A DNA stretch of 19,050 nucleotides, from positions 1 to 19,050 of the forward strand of contig JAEZCN010000174.1 of assembly GCA_023433515.1 (NCBI GenBank), written 5' to 3'. The first letter of the stretch is position 1. Every line of letters begins with the position of its first letter. Position numbers and translations under genes: made by a program. This document shows positions 6,895 through 13,914 of this stretch, piece after piece. Below the pieces are notes generated by a model. The model worked only from the letters and a program-made list of their open reading frames with translations. It made no database searches and had not been told where the DNA came from. This DNA comes from Pseudomonadota bacterium. Lineage in GTDB: Bacteria; Pseudomonadota; Gammaproteobacteria; Steroidobacterales; Steroidobacteraceae.

Positions 6895-6946
6895 ATGTTA
6901 TCCGTGACGCGCCAGCCTTGCAGTCGCGCGCGGCAGCCGATAAAAG
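6895..6946. promoter_or_regulatory. possible divergent pdxH/tyrA promoters sharing a -35 hexamer
   Basis: In the 89-base divergent gap, TTGCAG (6918-6923) is followed after 17 bases by TAAAAG (6941-6946), pointing to tyrA. Its complement CTGCAA is followed after 17 bases by TAACAT (6900-6895), pointing to pdxH. Each element matches the sigma-70 consensus at only 3-4 of 6 positions, so both are tentative. The tyrA start would then have a short leader with AAGGTG (6968-6973) as ribosome site. Confidence 0.3.
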
Positions 6947-6977
6947 CTTGGGTTGAACGTCCCATTCAAGGTGATTC

Positions 6978-8090
6978 ATGAGCTCGCTCGAGGACCTGCG
7001 GCGCCGGATCAACGAACTCGACCGCCAGATCCTGGAACTGGTCGGAAAGCGGCAGGAAACCAGCCGCGAAGTGGCACGCGCCAAGCGCGCCATCGGCCAG
7101 GCCACGCGCGACTTCGCCCGCGAGCGCGAGGTGCTCATGGCCGCCCGGGAAACCGGCAGGGAATGCGGCGTCTCGCCACAGGTCGCCGAGAGCATCGTGC
7201 GCCTGCTGATCCGTTCCTCGCTAACTACCCAGGAGCAGGCGAGCGTCGCCGCACAAGGCACGGGTTCGGGGCGCACCGCGCTGGTCATCGGTGGCGCGGG
7301 CAAGATGGGCCGCTGGTTTGCCGAGTTCATGGCGTCCCAGGGCTTCGCCGTAGAGGTTGCCGACCCGACCGGCGCTCCGCCGGGGTTCGCGCACGTCGCG
7401 GACTGGAAGTCTTCACCGCTCGACCAGGATTTCATCGTGATCGCGACGCCGCTCGGCGCGACGGACCGGATCCTGCGCGAGCTCGCGATGCGGCGGCCGA
7501 AGGGCGTCATCTTCGACGTCGGTTCGCTCAAGTCACCGTTGCGCGCCGGTTTGAACGCGCTCAAGTCGCACGGCTGCCGCGTCACGTCGCTGCATCCGAT
7601 GTTCGGACCCGACACCGAGCTGCTCTCGGGCCGCCACGTCATCTTCGTCGAAGCGGGTTCTCCCGAGGCCACGCAGGCCGCGCGCGACCTGTTCGGTTCG
7701 ACCATGGTCGAGCAGGTGGTCATGTCCCTCGACGACCACGACCGGCTGATCGCCTACGTGCTCGGCCTTTCGCATGCGCTCAACATCGCGTTCTTCTCGG
7801 CGCTCGCCGAGAGCGGCGAGGCGGCGCCGAAGCTCGCGAAATTGTCCTCGACGACGTTCGACGCGCAGCTCGACGTGGCGACGAACGTGGCGCAGGAAAG
7901 CCCCGAGCTGTATTTCGAGATCCAGAGCCTCAACGACTACGGCGCCGAGTCGCTCGAAGCGCTCGCGCAGGCGGTCGAGCGGCTGCGTTCGGCGGTCATC
8001 TCGCAGGATTTCAGTGCGTTCGAAGCGCTCATGCGGCGCGGGCGCGAGTATCTCGAGGATCGCCGCTCCGTCACCGAGCGGCGTGCGTGA
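6978..8090 (+). CDS. tyrA: bifunctional chorismate mutase / prephenate dehydrogenase (T-protein)
   Basis: Converts chorismate to prephenate and then by NAD-dependent oxidative decarboxylation to 4-hydroxyphenylpyruvate, the precursor of tyrosine. Residues 1 to about 90 form the all-helical AroQ-type chorismate mutase (LRRRINELDRQILELVGKR, FAREREV). The dehydrogenase domain starts with the dinucleotide site VIGGAGKMG (103-111) and contains SLHPMFGPD (204-212) with the expected catalytic histidine. The C-terminal helical domain includes GLSHALNIAF and SPELYFEIQSLN. The 370-residue length and domain order match the E. coli enzyme; this fusion is a gammaproteobacterial hallmark. The ATG is preceded by AAGGTG. 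The stop codon overlaps the GTG of the next gene. No attenuator or TyrR-type operator was recognised upstream. Confidence 0.95.
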   Translation: MSSLEDLRRRINELDRQILELVGKRQETSREVARAKRAIGQATRDFAREREVLMAARETGRECGVSPQVAESIVRLLIRSSLTTQEQASVAAQGTGSGRTALVIGGAGKMGRWFAEFMASQGFAVEVADPTGAPPGFAHVADWKSSPLDQDFIVIATPLGATDRILRELAMRRPKGVIFDVGSLKSPLRAGLNALKSHGCRVTSLHPMFGPDTELLSGRHVIFVEAGSPEATQAARDLFGSTMVEQVVMSLDDHDRLIAYVLGLSHALNIAFFSALAESGEAAPKLAKLSSTTFDAQLDVATNVAQESPELYFEIQSLNDYGAESLEALAQAVERLRSAVISQDFSAFEALMRRGREYLEDRRSVTERRA

Positions 8091-9196
8091 GCGTACGCGA
8101 TCCCTATGGGGGGACCGTCGAGGAGTTGCGCGCGCGGCTGCGCGCGCTCACGGAGGAAGTGGCGCGCAACGAACTGTTGTTGCGCAAGACGCAGGCACGC
8201 GAGATCGAACTGCTGCGCGCACACTCGCTCGGCGAGCTGTTCGAGCGCATCGTGACCGGGCTGCGCGATGCCTACGCCCTCGATTTCGTCTCGCTCACGC
8301 TGTTCGATCCGCAGTACGAACTGCGCCACCTGTCGGGCAACGAGAATCTTTCGAGCGCCGTCATCGAAAACGTGCGGTTCGTGGAAGCGGTCTCGGCCAT
8401 CGCGCCGCGTCTCGCGCAATTCGACCGCCCCTGGCTGGGTCCTTACAACCCGGCGGATCACGACCAGTTCGTGTCGCGCGGCCTCGAGAGCGGCAGCGTT
8501 GCGCTGATCCCGCTGCCGCGTGACAACCGCGCGATCGGCGTGATCGCCTTCGCCAGCCGCGACCCGGCGCGTTTCACGAGCGACCTCGCTTCCGATTTTC
8601 TCGCGCACCTTGGCGTCATCGTCGCGATCAGCCTCGAAAACGCGGTCAATCGCGCGCGCCTCGTGCGCAGCGGTGTCACGGATTTCCTCACCGGCTGGCA
8701 CAACCGCCGCTATTTCCACAACCGGCTGCGCGAGGAACTCGCGCGGGCCGAACGCACCGGCAAGGCGCTCGCGTGCCTGATGATCGACATCGATCACTTC
8801 AAGGAGATCAACGATCAGCACGGCCATCTCGCGGGTGACGAGGCGCTCAAGGAAGTGGCGCGGCGCGCGGAAGCGGAGATCCGCGCGGGCGATACCGGCG
8901 CGCGGTTCGGCGGCGACGAGTTCGCGATCCTGCTGGCGGGTGCCGAATCCGGGCACGCGCTCAAGCTGGCCGAGCGCATCCGTCAGGTCGTCGCGGCCAC
9001 GCCCATCCGTGTTCCGGGCGGCTCGCACGTGAACGTGACGCTTTCGCTCGGGCTCGCCACCGCGCGTCCGCAGCCGCGCTCGCGCGACTACAAGGCGCAG
9101 GCCGAACGACTGATCGCCGAGGCCGATGCGGCGCTGTATCGCGCGAAGAGTGCCGGACGGGACCGCGTCGAAGTCGGCGCGCACGTCGTCGGCTGA
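8087..9196 (+). CDS. GAF-GGDEF diguanylate cyclase
   Basis: Predicted cytosolic enzyme making cyclic di-GMP from two GTP. The 369-residue protein begins with a coiled coil (about 10-45), followed by a GAF-like sensor domain resembling the DUF484 family (about 45-185) and a catalytic domain (about 190-365). The latter has DFLTGWHNRR, the metal-binding DIDHFKEIND (D234 and neighbours) and an intact GGDEF (275-279). An RxxD inhibitory site (RAGD, 266-269) lies five residues before GGDEF, so product inhibition is likely. There is no transmembrane segment and the GAF ligand is unknown. The GTG at 8087 overlaps the tyrA TGA as GTGA, so translation should be coupled to tyrA; the open frame extends far upstream as a tyrA shadow. 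It converges on the permease gene with a 31-base gap. Confidence 0.92.
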   Translation: MSVRDPYGGTVEELRARLRALTEEVARNELLLRKTQAREIELLRAHSLGELFERIVTGLRDAYALDFVSLTLFDPQYELRHLSGNENLSSAVIENVRFVEAVSAIAPRLAQFDRPWLGPYNPADHDQFVSRGLESGSVALIPLPRDNRAIGVIAFASRDPARFTSDLASDFLAHLGVIVAISLENAVNRARLVRSGVTDFLTGWHNRRYFHNRLREELARAERTGKALACLMIDIDHFKEINDQHGHLAGDEALKEVARRAEAEIRAGDTGARFGGDEFAILLAGAESGHALKLAERIRQVVAATPIRVPGGSHVNVTLSLGLATARPQPRSRDYKAQAERLIAEADAALYRAKSAGRDRVEVGAHVVG

Positions 9197-9227
9197 ATCG
9201 TCTCCCCCGCGGCGGGCCGGAAGGTTG

Positions 9228-10211
9228 CTAGGCGCGCGCGCCTTCCATGCGACGCAGCAGCAGCAGGAACACCGGCACTCCTAACAAGGCCATGACCGCG
9301 CCCACCGGCAACTGTCGTGGTGCGGCCACCGTGCGTGCGACCAGGTCGGCCGCGGCCAGCAGCGCGCCGCCGGCGAGCGCCGCGGCCGGCACGACGACGC
9401 GGTGCGCGGCCGTGCGGAACGCGAGCCGCACCAGGTGCGGGATCACGAGTCCGATGAACCCGATGGTGCCGCCCTGGATGACGGCGCCCGCCGTCAGCAG
9501 GCCCGCGAGCAACACGATGAGGATGCGCCATCGGGCGAGATCGAGGCCGAGGCTCTGCGCCGTCGTTTCGCCCGTCGCGAGCACGTCGAGCGGTCGCGCG
9601 AAAAGTGCCACGATGCAGGTCGCAAGTGCCGCGGCGCCGACCATCAGCCACGGGGCCGCCGCCCAGCCGATGTCTCCCGCGAGCCAGAACATCATGCCGC
9701 GCAGCTGTCCGTCGTCGGCGAGCACGAGCACGAGCGTCACGAGCGCGCCGCAGGCGCTCGCGATCACGACGCCGGTGAGCAACACGCGCACCGTCGCTCC
9801 GCCGCGCGACAGCGCCAGGACCAGCAGCGTCGCGAGCATCGCGCCCGCGGCCGCCGAGCCCTGCACGAACCACAACGACGCTCCGACGAGCAACGCACAC
9901 AGCGCGCCGACCGCGGCGCCGCCCGAGACGCCGAGCACGTACGAATCCGCGAGCGGATTGCGAAACAGCGCCTGCAACAACACGCCGGCCAGCGCGAGCA
10001 GGGCGCCGATCGCGAATGCAGAGACCAGTCGCGGCGCGCGCAGCTCGAGCACCACTGTGCGCGCCGGCTCCGCGGGATCGCCGAACAACGCTGCCAGGCC
10101 CGCGCGCGCGCCAACCTCGGTCGACCCGGCGAGCAGGCCGAGGGCCGCGATCCCCAGGGCGAGCGCGATCAGCAGCACGAACAGCAGGGTGGTCGATGGG
10201 CGCAAAGTCAT
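9228..10211 (-). CDS. btuC: FecCD-family permease, BtuC-type
   Basis: Inner-membrane permease subunit of a cobalamin or iron-chelate ABC importer. The 327-residue protein is almost entirely hydrophobic with about ten predicted membrane helices. It has family landmarks: LRAPRLVSAFAIGALLALAG near residue 60, LLQALFRNPLADSYVLGVSGGAA, and GGTIGFIGLVIPHLVR, the coupling-helix region contacting the ATPase, then RQLPVGAVMALLGVPVFLLLL near the C-terminus. The cobalamin assignment rests on the riboswitch-controlled btuB and the adenosyltransferase gene in the same window; a siderophore or haem substrate is possible. It stands alone: the ATPase is at 4653-5420 and no periplasmic binding protein is present. 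No cobalamin riboswitch precedes it; only 68 bases separate it from the divergent rppH. Confidence 0.85.
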   Translation of the reverse strand: MTLRPSTTLLFVLLIALALGIAALGLLAGSTEVGARAGLAALFGDPAEPARTVVLELRAPRLVSAFAIGALLALAGVLLQALFRNPLADSYVLGVSGGAAVGALCALLVGASLWFVQGSAAAGAMLATLLVLALSRGGATVRVLLTGVVIASACGALVTLVLVLADDGQLRGMMFWLAGDIGWAAAPWLMVGAAALATCIVALFARPLDVLATGETTAQSLGLDLARWRILIVLLAGLLTAGAVIQGGTIGFIGLVIPHLVRLAFRTAAHRVVVPAAALAGGALLAAADLVARTVAAPRQLPVGAVMALLGVPVFLLLLRRMEGARA

Positions 10212-10243
10212 GCCCCATTCTCCAACAGATCGCGGCCGCTGCC

Positions 10244-10272
10244 TTGTTCAATCGGCTGTCACCCGGTAAAAC
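10244..10272 (+). promoter_or_regulatory. possible rppH promoter
   Basis: TTGTTC (10244-10249) and TAAAAC (10267-10272) are separated by 17 bases. They match the sigma-70 consensus at 3 and 4 of 6 positions. Transcription would begin at or next to the rppH ATG at 10280, which has no visible Shine-Dalgarno, implying a leaderless message. Weak evidence. Confidence 0.25.
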
Positions 10273-10279
10273 ATTCCTC

Positions 10280-10828
10280 ATGAGCGACTGGATCGATGGG
10301 GAGGGGTATCGCGCCAATGTCGGCATCGTATTGATGCGCGACAACGGCGAGGTATTCCTGGGCCAGCGAACCGGTGGACGCGGCTGGCAGTTTCCGCAGG
10401 GCGGAGTGCGGCAGGGCGAACAGATAGAGCAGGCCCTGTACCGCGAACTTCACGAGGAGATCGGTCTCGAGCGCCGGCACGTCACGCTGCGCGGCTCGAC
10501 CTCCGACTGGATGCGTTACCGGTTGCCGAAGCGTTACGTGCGCCGCGGCCGGGGCCCGACCTGCATCGGCCAGAAGCAACGCTGGTTCCTGCTCGATCTC
10601 GCGGTACCCGAGAGCAGCCTGGACTTCAGTTTTTCGCACACCAACGAGCCCGAGTTCGACGGCTGGCGATGGTCAAACTACTGGGAACCGGTGCGCGAAG
10701 TGATCTACTTCAAGCGGCCGGTGTATGCCGCCATGTTGACCGAGCTCGCCACGCTGGCATTTCCGGGCGGCGCTCCGCCGCTGCCCGAATGGTGGCAGTC
10801 GGAGCTCGCGGTGTCGGTCGAGGCCTGA
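10280..10828 (+). CDS. rppH: RppH, RNA pyrophosphohydrolase (Nudix)
   Basis: Removes pyrophosphate from the 5' end of mRNAs, opening them to RNase E decay. The 182-residue product follows E. coli RppH along its length: DGEGYRANVGIVL, GWQFPQGG, the complete Nudix box GX5EX7REUXEEXGU at residues 41-63 (G41, E47, R55, E56, E59, E60, G62), DWMRYRLPKR, CIGQKQRWFLL and EFDGWRWSNYWEPVREVIYFKR. The last two blocks separate RppH from general Nudix hydrolases. ATG 10280 gives the family N-terminus. It is the first gene of a compact plus-strand run (rppH, coiled-coil protein, bactofilin, erpA, ppx; gaps of 9, 19, 10 and 15 bases). Confidence 0.95.
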   Translation: MSDWIDGEGYRANVGIVLMRDNGEVFLGQRTGGRGWQFPQGGVRQGEQIEQALYRELHEEIGLERRHVTLRGSTSDWMRYRLPKRYVRRGRGPTCIGQKQRWFLLDLAVPESSLDFSFSHTNEPEFDGWRWSNYWEPVREVIYFKRPVYAAMLTELATLAFPGGAPPLPEWWQSELAVSVEA

Positions 10829-10837
10829 GCATCACGG

Positions 10838-11563
10838 ATGCCGGGACTTCCGCCGAAACTCGTAGTCACCACCTACGCTCCGGGGCGCCGGACGTTCACG
10901 ATCGTGCTGCTCGTGCTCGTGATCCTGGCGAGCGTGTACGGGATGTTCGAGCTCGGACGTTATCGCGCGGGACACGACGCCGCGGCGGCCTTCAAACAGC
11001 GCCGCGAGCTGCAGAACAAGATCGAAGAACAGGACGGTACGATCTCCGACCTGCGTGCCACGATCGCGCAGCTGGAATCCTCGACCGTAGGGCAGACCCG
11101 GGAGCGCGAGGAAGTCCGTCGCACCATCGGAGAGCTGCAGGCCCAGGTGGCCCGTCTGAACCAGGATCTGGCCTTTTATCGCGGGATCGTGACTCAAAAT
11201 GCGAACTCGGCCGAGGTAAAAATCCAGCAGGCGCGTATGGTGGCCACGGCCACGGCAAACAAATTTCGCATCCGCGTGACGCTGGTCCAGCCCATGAAGC
11301 CGGATACGGTGGTGAGCGGTGTCGTCGTCTTGTCGGTCGATGGCGAGATGGATGGCAAGCCAGGGCGTGCGGATTTCGCGACACTCTCTGGCGGAAAACG
11401 GCGTGAGATACCCTTTACCTTTCGATATCTCGAGAACATCGAAGAGGAAATCACGATGCCTCCGGGCATGAAACCCGAACAACTCATCGTGGAAGTCAGG
11501 TCCAACCGGCGCGGCGCGGCCCCGGTGCAACAGTCATACGTATGGAGTGTCGATCCGCAGTGA
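10838..11563 (+). CDS. DUF6776-like membrane coiled-coil protein
   Basis: A 241-residue protein with a short cytoplasmic N-terminus, one membrane helix (about residues 20-37, TFTIVLLVLVILASVYGMF), a long coiled coil (about 50-115, rich in Gln, Glu and Arg heptads) and a C-terminal domain with beta-strand character (about 135-241). The layout and its place directly before a bactofilin and erpA match what I recall of the DUF6776 family in Pseudomonas-like gammaproteobacteria; this family name is from memory. Function is unknown. Nine bases separate it from rppH and 19 from the bactofilin. The neighbour suggests, without proof, a membrane partner or anchor for the bactofilin polymer; topology (C-terminus periplasmic) would need checking against that idea. 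Confidence 0.8.
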   Translation: MPGLPPKLVVTTYAPGRRTFTIVLLVLVILASVYGMFELGRYRAGHDAAAAFKQRRELQNKIEEQDGTISDLRATIAQLESSTVGQTREREEVRRTIGELQAQVARLNQDLAFYRGIVTQNANSAEVKIQQARMVATATANKFRIRVTLVQPMKPDTVVSGVVVLSVDGEMDGKPGRADFATLSGGKRREIPFTFRYLENIEEEITMPPGMKPEQLIVEVRSNRRGAAPVQQSYVWSVDPQ

Positions 11564-11582
11564 TCGGGGCGTGGGAGTAAGA

Positions 11583-12014
11583 ATGTTCGGGCGACGCAAA
11601 CAGATAACCACGCGCATCGATACGCTGCTCGGCCGTACGGCGAATCTCAAGGGCGATCTCGAGTTCTCGGGCGGCCTGCACCTCGACGGCCGCGTGCTCG
11701 GTAACGTGCGCGGCACGGCCGAAGACGGCGGTGCGCTGTCGGTGAGCGAAAGCGGCTTCATCGAGGGCAATGTCGACGTCACCAACATCGTCATGAACGG
11801 CACTGTCAATGGCGACATGCACGCGCGCGAGCGGCTGGTCCTGGGCGGAAAGGCGCGTGTGAACGGCAACGTTCACTACGGAGTGATTGAAATGGCGCCC
11901 GGTGCCGTCATTACGGGCAAGCTCATCCCGATCACCCAGGCCGCCGAGGCCCCCGAGCCGGAACAGAAGCCCGGGGAGGCCGACGCGGTTGCGACCGCCA
12001 AATCCGGCGCGTAG
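11583..12014 (+). CDS. bactofilin, polymer-forming cytoskeletal protein
   Basis: Small cytoskeletal protein that self-assembles without nucleotide into filaments used for cell shape or for localising cell-wall enzymes. Residues about 15-110 of 143 form the bactofilin beta-helix, seen as repeated short rungs: GDLEFSGGLHLDGRVLGNV, ESGFIEGNVDVTNIVMNGTVNGDM, LVLGGKARVNGNV and IEMAPGAVITGKLI. The N-terminus MFGRRKQITTRID is the usual short basic tail that binds membrane or partners. The C-terminal tail is Ala/Pro/Glu-rich and disordered. ATG 11583 is preceded by GGGAG (11573-11577), a good ribosome site, so the longer in-frame extension upstream is rejected. It lies between the coiled-coil protein and erpA, with an M23 endopeptidase gene 4 kb further on. 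Confidence 0.93.
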   Translation: MFGRRKQITTRIDTLLGRTANLKGDLEFSGGLHLDGRVLGNVRGTAEDGGALSVSESGFIEGNVDVTNIVMNGTVNGDMHARERLVLGGKARVNGNVHYGVIEMAPGAVITGKLIPITQAAEAPEPEQKPGEADAVATAKSGA

Positions 12015-12024
12015 TGTGCGAGTC

Positions 12025-12381
12025 ATGACTGAAACCCATTCCAATACGGATATCGAATCCCTGAAATTCACCGACGCGGCGGCCCGCAAGGTCGGCGACC
12101 TGATCCGCGGCGAAGGCAATCCGAACCTGAAACTGCGCGTGTTCGTGCAGGGCGGCGGATGCTCGGGGATGCAGTACGGATTCGAGTTCGACGAAGCCGA
12201 GCAGGACGGCGATACCTGCGTCGAGAATCTCGGGGTCAAGCTGCTCATCGATCCGATGAGCATCCAGTACCTGACCGGCGCCGAGATCGACTATCGCGAA
12301 GGACTCGATGGCGCGCAGTTCGTGATTCGCAATCCGAACGCGCAGACCACCTGCGGTTGCGGCTCATCGTTCTCGGCCTGA
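12025..12381 (+). CDS. erpA: ErpA, A-type iron-sulfur carrier
   Basis: Delivers Fe-S clusters to apo-enzymes such as IspG/IspH in isoprenoid synthesis; cytosolic. The 118-residue protein contains the HesB/IscA fold with the three conserved cysteines C46 (GGGCSGMQYGF), C110 and C112 (TTCGCGSSFS), plus LKFTDAAARKV, NPNLKLRVFVQ, IDPMSIQYL and NPNAQTTC. The NPNLKLRV and DPMS(I/L)QYL blocks identify ErpA rather than IscA or SufA. The start ATG is 10 bases after the bactofilin stop. It belongs to the rppH-ppx run. Confidence 0.96.
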   Translation: MTETHSNTDIESLKFTDAAARKVGDLIRGEGNPNLKLRVFVQGGGCSGMQYGFEFDEAEQDGDTCVENLGVKLLIDPMSIQYLTGAEIDYREGLDGAQFVIRNPNAQTTCGCGSSFSA

Positions 12382-12396
12382 CAACCACGCACTGAC

Positions 12397-13914
12397 GTGG
12401 CGCGACGCGCTTCGAAGTCCGTCCCGGACGTCCTGGCTGCGGTCGATCTCGGTTCCAACAGCTTTCACATGGTGGTCGCGCGGTATACGCACGGCCAGCT
12501 CGTCATCGTAGACCGGCTGCGTGAGATGGTGCGTCTCGGTGCGGGTATCGAAGCCGATGGCCGCCTCAACAAGGACGTCACCAAGCGCGCGCTCGCGTGC
12601 CTCGAGCGATTCGGGCAGCGGCTGAGCGACATGCGGCCGGACAGCGTGCGCGTCGTCGGCACGAACGCACTCAGGCGCGCGCGCAGGAAAGAATCCTTCG
12701 TCGAACGCGCGCGTGAAGCGCTGGGGCATCCCATCGAGATCGTGTCCGGCATGGAAGAGGCGCGCCTCATCTATTCGGGCGTTTCGCACACGATGCCGGC
12801 GGGCACCGGCCGACGGCTGGTCTGCGACATCGGCGGCGGCAGCACGGAGATCATCATCGGCGAGGGCCACGAGCCGCTCGAGATGGAAAGCCTGCAGGTG
12901 GGCTGCGTGCGGCTCAGCGAGGAATTCTTCGCGGACGGCAGGCTCTCGCAGAAGCGCATGCAACGCGCGCGCGTCGCCGCCCGGCAGGCGATCGAACCGT
13001 ATCGTGCCGCCTACCGTCGTCGCGGCTGGGACGAGGTGGTCGGCAGCTCGGGCACCGTGCGCGCCATCGGCGACCTGGTTCGCGAGCGCGATCCGGCCGC
13101 GACCGACATCAGCGCCGACGGCCTGGATCGCCTCGTCCACGAGCTCGGCAAGCTCGATCACATCGATGATCTGCGCCAGAGCGCGGTCATCGACGATCGA
13201 AAACTGTCTTTCGCCGGTGGTGTCGCGACGCTCGCGGAGATCTTCGAGCAGCTCGGCATCCAGTCGATGAGGGTCGCGGACGGCGCGATGCGCGAAGGAA
13301 TCCTGTACGACCTGCTGGGCCGCTATACCGACGAGGATGCGCGCGAACGCACGGTCCGCAGCATGCAGCAGCGATTCCACGTCGATCTCGGGCAGGCGGA
13401 GCGCGTGGAGGCGACCGCCGTCGCGTTCCTGGAGCAGATCGAAGACTCATGGCCGCTCGCCGATCCGGAGATCGAGCTGCTGCTGCGCTGGGCCGCGCGC
13501 CTGCACGAGATCGGCCTCGACGTCGCTCACAGCGGCTATCACCGCCACGGCGCCTATCTACTTGCGAACGCCGACATGGCGGGCTTCCCGCGCGAGGAGC
13601 AGAAGCTCCTGTCGATCATGGTGGGCAGTCACCGCCGCAAGCCGGCCATCGAGGAGGCCGACGATCTGAATCCGCCCTGGGACAAGCGCGCGCCGGCCAT
13701 GACGCTGCTGCTGCGGCTCGCGGTGCTGTTGCATCGCGGCCGCAGCAGCGTGGCATTGCCCGACATCCAGTTGACGCCGCGCAAGGACGCGCTCGAGATG
13801 CGGTTTCCGCCAGGCTGGCTCGACGATCATCCGCTCACCGTCGCGGACCTGCAGCTCGAGATCGAGAATCTCAAGAACGTCGGATTCCGGCTGCGCGTAT
13901 TCAGCGCCAGGTAG
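12397..13914 (+). CDS. ppx: exopolyphosphatase Ppx/GppA
   Basis: Releases terminal phosphate from inorganic polyphosphate; the family also hydrolyses pppGpp. The 505-residue protein has the ASKHA-type ATPase fold: DLGSNSFHM (17-25), VGTNALRRA, the catalytic glutamate region SGMEEARLIY (E120/E121), the phosphate-binding DIGGGST (144-150) and GSSGTVRAI. The C-terminal half (about 315-505) is an HD-like domain with RLHEIGLDVAHSGYHRHGAY, which together with the full length favours Ppx over short exopolyphosphatases. It begins with GTG at 12397, 15 bases after erpA; no ATG alternative gives a complete N-terminus. Its last 14 bases overlap the convergent ppk1. GppA activity cannot be excluded; the ppk1 neighbour supports Ppx. 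Confidence 0.92.
   Translation: MARRASKSVPDVLAAVDLGSNSFHMVVARYTHGQLVIVDRLREMVRLGAGIEADGRLNKDVTKRALACLERFGQRLSDMRPDSVRVVGTNALRRARRKESFVERAREALGHPIEIVSGMEEARLIYSGVSHTMPAGTGRRLVCDIGGGSTEIIIGEGHEPLEMESLQVGCVRLSEEFFADGRLSQKRMQRARVAARQAIEPYRAAYRRRGWDEVVGSSGTVRAIGDLVRERDPAATDISADGLDRLVHELGKLDHIDDLRQSAVIDDRKLSFAGGVATLAEIFEQLGIQSMRVADGAMREGILYDLLGRYTDEDARERTVRSMQQRFHVDLGQAERVEATAVAFLEQIEDSWPLADPEIELLLRWAARLHEIGLDVAHSGYHRHGAYLLANADMAGFPREEQKLLSIMVGSHRRKPAIEEADDLNPPWDKRAPAMTLLLRLAVLLHRGRSSVALPDIQLTPRKDALEMRFPPGWLDDHPLTVADLQLEIENLKNVGFRLRVFSAR

Noticed and set aside
9197..9227. CCCGCGGCGGG as a bidirectional terminator between the cyclase and permease genes
   Set aside because: The possible stem is only 4 base pairs with a 3-base loop and there is no T run.
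11547..11582. Longer start for the bactofilin
   Set aside because: It would overlap the preceding gene; ATG 11583 has a good ribosome site and the expected MFGRR terminus.
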